A stretch of 64,000 bases of DNA, taken from positions 5,029,501 through 5,093,500 of the forward strand of contig NC_088310.1 of the NCBI RefSeq assembly GCF_910592395.1, read 5' to 3'. Below the pieces are notes generated by a model. It was not told where the DNA came from and made no database searches. It saw only the letters and a program-made list of their open reading frames with translations. Position 1 is the first letter of the stretch, and each line of letters starts with the position of its first letter. This DNA comes from Lineus longissimus (Eukaryota; Nemertea; Pilidiophora; Heteronemertea; Lineidae). Made by a program: the position numbers and the translations under genes. Below, piece by piece: positions 49,701 to 60,353 of this stretch.

Positions 49701-50141
49701 GATATTGACTTCAGAACACATATTTAAAAAAAAATTACCTGCAAATCATTGGAAACACTACCCGGTACTTTATCTGATGTTTTACTTTAGCATCCAGACA
49801 ACATCAGACTGGGGAGTTCATATTACTTGTGTGTTATTTTCCTTACGATTTCGAGAATTTTAAGGCCTTTATTCATTTTTTACCTTCTCCATTTTCTTCA
49901 TGCGTCCCAAGGCCAAGTACCTGCTTATGTTGAGAATAGCAAGCAAGCATAACTGAAGACCTACCTTTGGATCCTGACTGGGGTCTATGATTTCACCTCT
50001 TGTGTTCATAACTCTGTATGTTGGTATAGCAGCAACGGACTCTGGAAGAAGGAACTCCAGCTTCTCTGTATAAGCGTTAGCCTTAGACCCTGGGTGCCTC
50101 GGTTTTTCATCTGCAGCAAAGCCTTGTGAAGAACTCAAACT
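46787..50141 (-). CDS. BCKDHA: 2-oxoisovalerate dehydrogenase E1 alpha subunit, mitochondrial (eight exons; first exon uncertain)
   Basis: The thiamine-diphosphate-dependent E1 alpha subunit decarboxylates the branched-chain 2-oxoacids from Leu, Ile and Val in the mitochondrial matrix. Exons in transcript order: 50141-49965, 49591-49396, 48915-48754, 48483-48339, 48166-48105, 47849-47708, 47601-47430 and 46963-46787. Junction phases close exactly and give 410 residues that align from start to end with the human mature protein. The ThDP motif is present as GDG (200-202), 26 residues, then NN (229-230). The regulatory loop [15 protein letters not shown] (295-309), with the serine phosphorylated by BCKDH kinase, is intact. 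The C-terminus EEHYPVDKF matches the family. The exon with the transit peptide lies upstream; see the candidate at 50628-50714. Introns carry transposon remnants. Confidence 0.95.
48560..48700 (+). repeat. Dispersed repeat in a BCKDHA intron
   Basis: Begins AGTGGAAACTCCCT and contains GGACACC, CAAATGGGCCATT and TAATCAGGACACCTC. A related copy in the opposite orientation lies at about 55480-55655. Parts near its left end recur inverted beside the TTAA element: CTTTAACAGACACCTC around 48582 against 48961-48977, and GGAAACTCCC against 49314-49325. Confidence 0.6.
48972..49314. mobile_element. 343-bp TTAA-bounded MITE in a BCKDHA intron
   Basis: Perfect inverted repeats of about 21 bp (48972-48992 and 49294-49314) beginning TTAAAGCGAACTGGAACC. 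Both ends coincide with TTAA, the target of piggyBac-type transposases. There is no coding capacity. It sits between BCKDHA exons 49396-49591 and 48754-48915. piggyBac membership is inferred from TTAA only. Confidence 0.75.
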
Positions 50142-51062
50142 CTGTAGGGGAAATGTTTTGAAAGGTAATGACTACGAAAGTCGTGGGAAACTGGGATTTT
50201 ATTTTTTCACTCACTTTTTCTTGAAAAAGTATTGGGACAACAGGAGTGACCTCAAATGTCCATGATATTTTAAATCATCATGATGGCCTAATTTTTTTTA
50301 AATGGGCCCAGGTGATTTATGTTCGAGATTTCACCTGCAATTAAAAGAGCTTTAATCAACACCCATTTTACATCATGTTAAGCTGATGCCTAGACGTAAA
50401 GACAACTTGGCATAGTCCTTGGCAGCCTCGGTCATGAATCAACGTGCATCCACCAATAAATTTTCCTTTAGGCCTAGGCCTATTTCTTCTTTTCTTATGC
50501 TTTTGGTTTTGGTTTGAAACTAATGAATTAGACATTTTGCATTTTAATTAATGTTTATGGTTATCCCTTCAGAACCATTCAAAGTGGCATAACGGACACA
50601 AATCTCCGGGAACTTTTTGTCAATAACCTTACACGCATTGTCTTTGATATCATTTGTCGACCAGGCCCATATAATCGCCTGACGCCACCAAAAACGGGCA
50701 AAATTCGAGTACATTTCTGAAACACAGCCATATTTCTTCAGAATGGTACTTGTTTTTAGCTGGCATGTAAAATAGTTCCGACTACTTTTAATAGGTGACA
50801 GCACCTGTCAGTAACACTTGTCTTCGAGTGTGGGTGTTCCCAACTCGTCTGCATTTTGGTTAGTTGTGCTGTTGTTCAGTTCATCGATCAATGATAGGCC
50901 AATATGCGAACAACGGCAATTGTTTTGTGACCAGCCATGTTGGCCCCGCAGTACGTCACATCATCCTCTGAAGACATCACAAAATGCCAATTTAGCCCGT
51001 TGTCAAAACCAGGAGACGTCAGGATCGAGGATGGAGACATGTAGAATGGCAGTCCAGGCCGC
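50142..51062. other. 5' region of BCKDHA
   Basis: Should hold the transit-peptide exon and promoter. Two minus-strand ATGs are possible: 50714 (opening MYSNFARFWWRQ) and one at 50938 in strong context (MAGHKTIAVVRI). The second runs to a stop after 16 codons without a good donor in the right phase. Confidence 0.4.
50628..50714 (-). CDS. BCKDHA: Candidate first coding exon (transit peptide) of BCKDHA
   Basis: From the ATG at 50714 the frame reads MYSNFARFWWRQAIIWAW, basic and aromatic without acidic residues, as expected for a mitochondrial presequence. A donor at AAG|gttatt would join in phase 0 to the next exon and give a 439-residue precursor, close to the 445 of the human protein. The donor is weak, and a strong gtaagg two codons earlier would create a stop at the junction. 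A ttcag precedes the ATG, so a 5' UTR intron is possible. The assignment is an inference. Confidence 0.3.
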
Positions 51063-51870
51063 GAATTCTTTTTCCTGAACCTTTCGGGCAGTACATTGTA
51101 CATTTTGTACAGGGACTTTCAGCCAATCAGATTTCGACAAATACATGACGTCAGACTTCTTAGAAACATTAGAGCAGTTGGTAGAGGGCTCGTCAGAAAT
51201 GGCAGAATACGATGTTCGATCCAAAGGTGGCGAGTTCGAATCCGATTGTTGATAACATTTTTCTTTTTCTTTTTTACCTTATATTTTATTTTATAATGCG
51301 TTTCTGTTCCCTTGTTATTTAGATTTTAGATATTTGAGTTATGCTGCCTGCAACATAGGCCTACCTACAGAAAGGACAATAACAATAGCCCATCGCCAAG
51401 ATCCAAGGGATAGTCCTTCAGATATAATATTGAGTATGAATATACAATGAGACTTGTCTCATGTGAATGGTCTTCCTCCAGTATGAATATGTTTCTCTGC
51501 AATGAGACTTGTCTTTCGATACTGCCTCATGTGTATGGTCTTCCTCCAGTATATTTTGATACTGTATGCTTCTAATTTGAGTAACAAGCACAAAACAATA
51601 TGTAAGCAAAGATTTTCAGGATTTGTGTGATTTATTCAACAGTGAACGCACCAGAAATATACTACATTACTAATACGTATATTTCATCACCAGGAATAGC
51701 ATCAGGCATGTCACAAGAAAGGACAGCTGGAGATCTGAGAACAGCGTTACAGAAATATCTATTGATATAATGGCACGTTCTACTAAGTTTCATGATGACG
51801 ACACAGATTTATCGGATTCTGATTGGCTGAGAACCTGTGTACAAATGTACACTGTACTGCCCGAAATTTT
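51063..51870. mobile_element. TIR element with tRNA-like boxes, copy 1
   Basis: The left terminal repeat starts at 51063 (GAATTC...CCTGAACCTTTCGGGCAGTAC). Its inverted partner ends at about 51870 and has lost its outer ~15 bp. About 110 bp inside the left end is a tRNA-like segment (51168-51245) with CAGTTGGTAGAG and GAGTTCGAATCC, resembling Pol III A and B boxes. On the minus strand at 51437-51560, two 68-bp-spaced units contain fragments like the C2H2 zinc-finger linker (TGGRP). A second copy lies 3.2 kb to the right. Confidence 0.75.
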
Positions 51871-54231
51871 CCTCCGACTCCCCTGAAGTATCGGCGATCT
51901 GTGACCTGATCATCCTGATAATGTTGATGTGATTGTGATGTGACTGGGCACTGCCACCTCGTCATTCTGAAGACTGGCACTCATCATTCTCGCTTTCACA
52001 CCTCATGGGCCGAGGGGTCAGTCACCTCTTAAATCATGAGACAGATCAAGTTAATGGTCAAATTCAGGAACACATGTAAAGATCAAGATTTCCTTCCAAT
52101 AGATTTTCAGCAAGACTTGCCTTTGACTTGGACAGTCGCAACGTAAATTCAGACTATAGACCTGCCACTTTAGTTTTCCTGGCAATATGGTCCATCAGAA
52201 TAGCACCAGGTAGCATACTAATGCTGTCTTTATCATACCTTTAAAGGCACTGTGGCAAACTTCCATCTCCAATCACATCAAAGTATGTTGGATCAAACAC
52301 CCACACAGGGTTTCTTTTCGGCGAAAACCGAGACTGAATTATTCACATTGTGTTCAACTGCGTTCATTTCTCAGTCAATTTATTAGTTGCCAACATATGC
52401 CTTAGAGGGGGCAGAATGGCACTGTTTAGACAAGAAGTCTTTCCAACAGCCTCAAAGAATATTGGATAGAACGGCACTGTACTGGGTCCCAGTAATAAAT
52501 ATTGCCATAAAGACATATGATATTGTTCTGGGACTTATGTAAGATTAGTTCTCTCCGCCAAACCCAAGACTGAAGGATTAACATCTTGTGTTTATAGGCT
52601 AACAAATGCAAACACTTCCAAGTGAACCCCCTACAAGAGAAGAGTGGCTCTTCTTCTCTCCGACTTTGACACCCAGCTACGAACATATCAATAGATCAGC
52701 CAGCGGTCCTTGGTGTCGCCGCGTGGGTTACGTCCAGTGAAATTGTTTGCAAAGGTCAGGGAACCACGATCTGACATCCATTACCAGCGTATCCCCTTTT
52801 CATGCCAGTTACAGTCGGGTGCTACACCACAGTCGGGATAGTGGCCGCCAAATGAATTGTTGTTGAATTTAAAACTTTTAACTGTTTACGTCAATTTACA
52901 TAATTAGACAAACCTTGAATTCAGTAGAGATTTCCACATCACAGGATAGAAGAGCAGTGATGGGATCTCGCAGATTTAACATGATCACAGTTTCCATCTT
53001 CACCATCATGACTTGGACGTGCGCCTTTAGTTTCTTTGAGCAAATGGTATTTGATTAGGGATGGCAATTAAAATTGCCGTTGAACATGTACATGAAGTGC
53101 AGTGATGTACATAATTCAACATGTCTGGCTTGAAATTTCAAACTGCGCAGTTCATTCCCGCCTTGATTATATGACTATTCCTACAATAAAAACCCTTTGA
53201 AACCTACCCATACCTTTATCAGGAATAGATACTGTGCCTTACCTTCTGCTGCAGCCGTTTTGATTTGTTTCGGAAAATTTGAAGGCATTTTTACGTTTGA
53301 AATCGGAGAAAGTGGTCCCGCGATGTTCTCCGCACCTCACACACCAACCGACTGGTGTTCAAATCAACCGCGACCGAGCTACATTTGACGTCACACATGC
53401 GGGTACCCCCTTGAACCAGGCCGGCTAGTAGTTATCTGCTCAAGCGAGACCTTTGTTCTGTCAATGATCAATATGACAGGCATTGTCAAAATGTGCGATT
53501 TGCTTTAGCATACATACTTGTACATGTACATATGCTGAGCTGTGGAAATGCATTAGGCAGGTTCCGTAAGCCAAAAGACGATGTAAATGCATTTTATCGA
53601 CGCTTTTTTTAAAATCATTTCCCCAATTCCTTCTACAACCAAGTATATGGTTCAGTGTCGTGTAAATCAATTAGCAGATAGAGGACTTGATGACTCGACA
53701 GACATTCGTACTTTGTAGCTGGTCGTTCGTAGGGCGCTCAGTTCCGAAACCTGCAATCATTCGAAACAGAATACAATTGCCAACTTTGATAGCATGATAT
53801 CAAACTTGATTCGTCCATTAAACACTCCTGTCTCCTGGGTAAGACGAACTAAAAATGAGTGATCCAATCTTGCCAGGCTTATTATAAAAGCTTCAGCCGT
53901 CATTGGATTGCCCCATCTGGAAAAAATTGGCATGTGGGTGTGTGGGTATGTGGTATGGGGTTTTAGATACTGCAACAGGTTGCGAGAGATAGGGGCCGAC
54001 GTCATGAAAGACATAGGCCAAAGTCATACAAGACTGTTTCGCCCCTCACACCCATTCTGAACTATCAGAGTTAATCGGTCCGTTGGAGTAACGGAGTCCG
54101 GGTCGGCGGAGTGGCTCCAAGGCTTGAGGGTCAAGATGCTCAAACCAGCCGCCGGCTGTGAAAGACTTCTCGTTTACTACAGCCAACAAGTTCTGTAAGT
54201 CCCCACCAGGGGAATGACACAAGCCGCTAGC
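51871..54231. other. Intergenic region between the two TIR-element copies
   Basis: No gene recognised on either strand; open frames are short and lack known motifs. Confidence 0.45.
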
Positions 54232-55067
54232 GAATTTTTTTCCTGAACCTTTCGGGCAGTACATTGTACATTTTGTACAGGGACTTTCAGCCAATCAGAT
54301 TTGACAAATACATGACGTCAGAGGTCTTAGAAACATTAGAGCAGTTGGTAGAGCGCTCGTCAGAAATAGCAGAATACGATGTTCGATCCAAAGGTGGCGA
54401 GTTCGAATCCGGTTGTGGACAACATTTTTCTTTTTCTTTTTTACTTCATATTTTATTTTTATAATGCGTTTCTTTTCCCTTGTTATTTAGATTTTAGATA
54501 TTTGAGTTATGCTGCCTGCAACATATAGGCCTACCTACAGAAAGGACAATAACAATAGCCCATCTCCAAGATCCAAGGGATAGTCCTTCAGTTCAGATAT
54601 CATGTTGAGTATGAATATACAATGAGACTTGTCTCATGTAAATGGTCTTCCTCCAGTATGAATATGTTTCTCTGCAATGAGACTTGTCTTTGGATACTGC
54701 CTCATGTGTATGGTCTTCCTCCAGTATATTTTGATACTGTATGCTGAGAACAGCATTATTTGAAGCATCATTTTACAGAAATATCTATTGATATAATGGC
54801 AAGTTCTACTACACAGTATAAAATACAAACAAAACTATACAAGCAAAATGGGTTCAAATGACACAAGTAGAATAGCCATCCCTGCTGTTTTGCATGCAGC
54901 AGTCAAAATTTATCATTTCGTGCAATGTGTTTTTTCAAGACTGATTGTTTTCGACGCACTTCACTAGACAATGTGGTGCTTTCTTCAGATTTATCGAAAT
55001 CTGATTGGCTGAGAACCTGTGTACAAATGTACACTGTACTGCCCGAAAGGTTCAGGAAAAAAAATTC
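54232..55067. mobile_element. TIR element with tRNA-like boxes, copy 2 (complete ends)
   Basis: An 836-bp copy with terminal inverted repeats of about 70 bp and only a few mismatches (54232-54302 and about 54993-55067). The left arm carries the tRNA-like segment (54338-54415: GCAGTTGGTAGAGCGCTCG, then GAGTTCGAATCCGG). The middle has two minus-strand copies of a unit encoding HTGGRPF-like residues, one reading EKHIHTGGRPFT before a stop. No target duplication is evident and no transposase is encoded. Confidence 0.8.
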
Positions 55068-55280
55068 ACGTCCAGGCCCAGGCAAAGATAAAAGGGCTGC
55101 ATTACAACTGAAATAACATACAGATGATATGAGGAACTTCACATCCAACTGCCGGGACATCAGGCCAGCATCACAACCAGGACAGTACAGCGCGCAATCA
55201 GTGCTCGAGACACCCAGGGAGATGTTATTACAACCAGAAATGAAATAACTGAAATAAATTTTACTCAGTAATTCAACATG

Positions 55281-55286
55281 TTTATT
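55281..55286 (-). promoter_or_regulatory. Possible distal polyadenylation signal of the EHD gene
   Basis: AATAAA on the minus strand about 2.7 kb after the EHD stop codon. It would imply a long 3' UTR across the gene-free stretch to 58020. Confidence 0.2.
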
Positions 55287-58020
55287 TCAGCTTGGCAGAG
55301 TCATTGAACAGCTACAATCAAATACTCAGTTTGTGATAATGACACATTCATTTTGGCTCTCAATTATCCTGGATGAATAATGTACCCAAAGCATATAAGC
55401 ACAATGGTTTTTAATATTCATCTGTTGAAAAATACTTTTTAGTGTCCTGTTTATCAGACATGCAGTTTTGGCTCGTGAATCTTTGCAAAGTACAGCAGGA
55501 CCTCTAGCATGGACACCCTTGGGACTGATATATGATGTCTTCATTAAGGAAGTGTCCTGATTATCGAGGTCAATATTGTACAGACACAACCACTTTGGAA
55601 CGAAAACCACTGTCCTAAATAGAAAGTGGCCTCCTGAAAGAGGTTCCACTGAACAGGATGTCAATCAGGATATCCCTAAACTACAATAACATCACCACCC
55701 AGACAATACCACCGAGACAGCAAGATTCTAATGTTTTTGAAACATGACTTGTCAAGTTGTCCTTGAGGATTAAGTTTTATGTGTGACAGTATCAGGAAGA
55801 TAGCGAGTCTCATTAAGAAGAGGTGGCAATAAGTTTATTTGACTAGTATAAAGCCTATACAATATAATGTGTTTTCGTGGCTTTGACATGGCAACCTACA
55901 ATGCATGTCCTATACCCTATAAATCTAACTATGCACATGCACATGCAGGTAGTTACAGGGTGTAACAAAAATGCATCAACAAATTCAAACAGATAAGGCC
56001 AGCGGCTTAAGTATGGATTTCTGCTGGAAATGAATGGCACAAAGCCCCCTTAAATGACTAATCAATGCATTTTTGCAGCACCCTGTAGCGTCTCACAAAA
56101 TTACTTCTCTGAGTTACCAGGTCTGATAAAGCTCATGTTTTGTACAGCAGTGTAATGCAGACACTATACCTTGGGACAAGGTTAACAAGAGCCTGCCAAT
56201 TATGTACATCAATGTTGGTTACAGACATTTTATGATAGAATTTGTTGACCGGATACATGCAGGAAAGGCTTAAAAATACGACCATGTATGTAGTATAAAC
56301 TGAAAGCAAGTTCAATTTAGGAGCCAGATGTCGTCCCACTTTTGAGGAAACTTGTCAACTTTTAGGGATATAGGTTCATCATGACACATCCACATGTGAG
56401 ACATGCGACGAGGTCATGACTAGTGCCCCAGCACCGGCTTTGAAAAAAGTCCAAATGAATCCACTGGATGTGCACTACAGCCCTACTTGGCCTCGACATG
56501 ATGTACAAAACATCAGAGATCGTACCGGGGATCTAACTGGTAGAAGGGATGTAACTGGGGAATCTTACAAGTTGCATCTCAAACATATTCATTAACAGCA
56601 CAGTCAAAATACAAATACTGAAAGCTGTGCTGTGTTTTTGGTTATTTTGATAGTTAGATTTCCACAGTTCTGTTCAAAAACATACTGGTACAATTTTTTT
56701 AATCTAATCCAATCCGTTCATATATCCAATCATCAGCATAGGCAGCATTCGTCTCAATATATTTTTAGAATGCCTGAGGCCAGTAATGAGAAATTGGCAC
56801 AAGTGTATAAAGTATGTACTACAATATTACCAGGGAGCAAGAATTTATGTTGAACAGCTCAACATGCAAATACTAATGTCCAGTGGTCTACTGACCTGGT
56901 TGACGATACATTGGAATACAACCAACTACATGTACATAGTTTTGCTTTAAATAAATTGACATAAGTGACATCATTTATATAAGGAATACATATGTAGTGA
57001 ATCATATTCATCAATCACCCAAGCATGATGATCGACTTTTGACGGAAAGATTGTTACTTGATTAACAATACCATGAAACAGTCTGGTTAACGCTTCACGA
57101 TGAAACAACGGAAAGTGTTTGTCGAAACTTTAAAATGCAATGGGAGATAGACGGGGAAGATGTTTCCTAATACTTTGGCTAGAACACAATGAATGATACC
57201 GAGGATAAGAAGCCTGAGAAATTATGATCTGCTCAAATGAAATGTAAACAGACACAATAGACTAGTATTTACTCAGCCATCTCGATAATTGATTACTTTA
57301 CCGAGAATAAGACTGACTAAATAAGCCTCATCACAGTCATGTGTGCAAAGTATAACAGCATTAGGAGAAGTTTGCTAAAATGCTTTACTTTTTTGAAAAA
57401 AGCCTTTTATAATGACCTTAGCTTAGAATTTCAATTTGTGTTACACAAACATTCATGTACATGTACATCCCTGTATGGACATATATTATTTACATCAAAT
57501 TACAACTCTGTTAGTCTATACTACAAAAGGACCATCCCATAAGTATTCACAGAGTCATTACTTTTTGGACAAACAGTCCTGCTGCCCTAACCCCAAAATG
57601 CTCTAAAATTTTCCACAGTTGAGATTTTCTCAAAAAGAGTTGAAGACGAGACTGGACAGAGACCAAAGACCAAAAGATGGAAACCCACAAAAAAGTATCA
57701 TCACCACTCTTATGATTCGAAGACTCTGTTGGATACTTAAAAAGACAGCCACTCTCTACATTCAAATCTAGTCCATATACTACAGGTTCATGGTCCATGG
57801 TCCTGCAAAACAACTTTGCCACATGGATTCCTCAATTCTGATTCAACAAAAAAACCCTTATTTTTCAAGTTCTTGAAACAATTAAGTAAATCCACTTCAT
57901 TTTGTATTTTAAAGACAAGCCAACAAAACCCATGCAAGCACAGTTGATTCCGCAGTAGGTAAAACAGCCATTATATGAGAGAATACAATACACGGCCAGC
58001 TGCATTAGAAATGTCAAACA
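55287..58020. other. 3' flank (possibly long 3' UTR) of the EHD gene
   Basis: No coding sequence recognised. It includes a reverse-oriented copy of the BCKDHA-intron repeat at about 55480-55655. The remainder is AT-rich unique sequence. Confidence 0.45.
55480..55655 (-). repeat. Dispersed repeat, second copy
   Basis: Read on the minus strand it begins CAGTGGAACCTCTTTCAGG and includes CGTTCCAAAGTGG and GATAATCAGGACACTTCC, parallel to the repeat at 48560-48700. Confidence 0.5.
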
Positions 58021-60353
58021 TTATGGAGAGAAACCCTCCTTTTTCTTTGAAGGGGGAACCAAATGATCTGGCAGCACTTTCGGGAGGTCACCACCTCCGA
58101 CTTTGATATCTGCTAAGTGCATGGCGAGGGCGTACTCGTCAGCATCTAGACACCCATCCAGGTCAATGTCAGAAAGCTCCCAAATTTTCCTCAAAACCGT
58201 ATGCGGGAGCTTGCTTTTCAACAGAGCAGCCTTTGCTGTCGCTCCACTCAACTTCCCATCGATCGGGCCAAGTTTCTGGAAGTCCTCATTATACTTGGCC
58301 TGGTTTTCTGCGACTACCCACTGACCGGTTCCACGGCCCCTGTCAGCCCCCTCCAAGGCACCTGTAGAAAACGGCGTATTTTCTACCATGTCGAACGCCC
58401 CGCCCTTAACAGACGGCTGCTCCGATTTGATGGCTTCTTCCTGCGGTATCATCTGCATCAAACGAGCGATGTCGTCTGCCAGCATATTATCGACGCGTTC
58501 AATCAACTTGGGCTTCAGCGGCTGGAATTTGCTGAAGTCCTGGTCTTTCAGCATATCCCGCATGCGCTCTATCGGTGGGAAATCTCCGGGTGAGATGTTA
58601 TGCTCTCGCTGGATCTGCTTGTAGATCTTGTCAAGATTGGTTAACAATTCCTTCTTCTTGGCGTCTTTGCCGAACACGCTCGGCATCTCCTTCTTCAGGG
58701 CGCTGATGATGTACGCATGAACCTGGAAAGAGACACAGAGGAGAAAGTCAATGGCAAGAAGATCAATACAGTACTCTTTACTTGGAGACATAGTACTCTG
58801 TCAGTGCCGGATCGCCTGTACTTCTCTGTGATCTCCCTACAGACGTGGCCAGAAGGAATAGACCTGAAAACCAAGCATGCAAGAGATAATGTATAATAAA
58901 GAGAACAAATGGAAGGACAATTGAGAAACAATACTCTGTAATTGGGGACATAGTTCTCCGTCAGTGACGGACGGACTTCTCTGCTGTCGGCCAACAGAGA
59001 TGGCCACAAGGAAGGAAGTAGACCTGAAATCAAGCAATGGAGGAGAGTCAGTAGACCTGGCCTGCAAGAATAACAATCAATTTAGAAAGTGAATGGAATA
59101 AAGATTGAAGCAGCCTCTTCTAGGTGAAACGTTGCTCCATTCTGCACTGAATCTGAGTCTGGAATGGAATGAAAAATATAACAACAGTCATAACCCCAGA
59201 TGGAGCACCAGTCTACTGGGAGGGAGCTGCAAATTGGTCTATAATTCAAGTTTACACATCAGAGGTGACCCCTCCGGTGACTTCCTATGGTCTTTCAAGG
59301 CCAAAGATAGATAATTCTAATCAACCAACCACCAGTTAGAATGATGGCTCTTACCTTGGCCAATCTGGCCCTACGACAGAAGTCGTTCACTTTCTTAACA
59401 ATGGCATGACGTGGCAGAACTTTCATATCATCAATCAATGCTTGCTTCTCCAAATCGAACAGGTTCCTGTTGTGGTCAAAATCATACGGTTCATCCCAAA
59501 ATGATCCTGTGTAGACCCTAACGACCTCCGAGCAGGACAACACCTTCCCCAATGCCCACAACATTGCACCGTAAACACGTAACAAATCTCGTGATCCACA
59601 TGAATCTGCCTTGTTTAGGACGATGCGCATCTTGTAATCATATTTACTTATTGACTCGATACTTCGTCGGAATTCTTCAGAGACATCCAGCTTGAATGCA
59701 TCAAAAAGGAGAATGATACGATCTGCTTTGGACGCGAACCATTCCAGAGCATCACAGACGCTGTAGCCACGGTTCAGCATGTTGACATCACCTGATAAGA
59801 TTCCCGGAGTATCAACAAACGCCAGGCTATCCAAGACTGGGTTGTCCATCTGGGCTAAGTAGAACTTATTCAGAAATGCATTTCCAAACTTAGACAAAGA
59901 GCGGAATGGCTTGTTGCGATCTAATACCACAGCATTTCCTGGAAGAATCGACTCATTTTTCCCCTTCATGATGACAGTGAAGCAATCCGTTGTCGGCTCT
60001 GGACCTATCCGCATCCCGGGAAAATTCTCGCCAAGAAGGTACCGAATAAAACTTGTCTTTCCTGTGGAGTACTGCCCAATGATAAGGACTAGTGGGACAG
60101 CATAGAAGTCACTGTCTTCAAGATACCCTGAATGACATTCTGCAAACTCAGAGTCCTGTTCCAATGGTAACAAAATGTCATGGTACATAAGTTTGAGCTC
60201 GTCAACAACTTTTTGATACCAATCCATACCGCTGCCGGAAGATGAGCCGCTTGCCATGGGCTGACTGTGAGACAAATATGGTTTCGGCCTGGTCGGAGTT
60301 GTTGGTTCGTCTGTTGACTGGGTTAACACAGGAAGGGAGATTTCAGAGCCCAT
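58021..60353 (-). CDS. EHD: EH-domain-containing protein (EHD family dynamin-like ATPase)
   Basis: EHD proteins are membrane-remodelling ATPases of endocytic recycling. Two exons, 60353-59355 and 58722-58021, join in phase 0 (LAK|VHAYIIS) to give 566 residues. In order: an N-terminal extension of about 50 residues rich in Ser/Thr/Pro, the G domain with P-loop GQYSTGKTS (93-101), the TTD switch (121-123), DTPG (181-184) and NKAD (247-250), the helical region (about 325-430), and a C-terminal EH domain with a canonical EF-hand loop DIDLDGCLDADE (518-529) and the preceding W-E-L that forms the NPF-peptide pocket. Vertebrate EHDs are about 535 residues and begin close to the position of Met43 here. 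The G domain is clearly diverged from EHD1. A 5' UTR intron is possible (aattttag just before the ATG). Confidence 0.93.
58785..59030. repeat. Degenerate tandem duplication in the EHD intron
   Basis: Two segments about 155 bp apart share ACATAGT-CTC-GTCAGTG-CGGA, ACTTCTCTG, GATGGCCA-AAGGA and TAGACCTGAAA. They are non-coding and lie within the single intron. Confidence 0.6.

Noticed and set aside
50888-50938. ATG at 50938 on the minus strand as BCKDHA start
   Set aside because: Good context but a stop follows after 16 codons and no donor gives the needed phase 0 junction without weak sites; kept only as a mention.
51168-51245. A functional tRNA gene
   Set aside because: Only A- and B-box-like segments are present. 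The D-stem does not pair, box spacing is too long and no cloverleaf forms; it is part of a repeated element.
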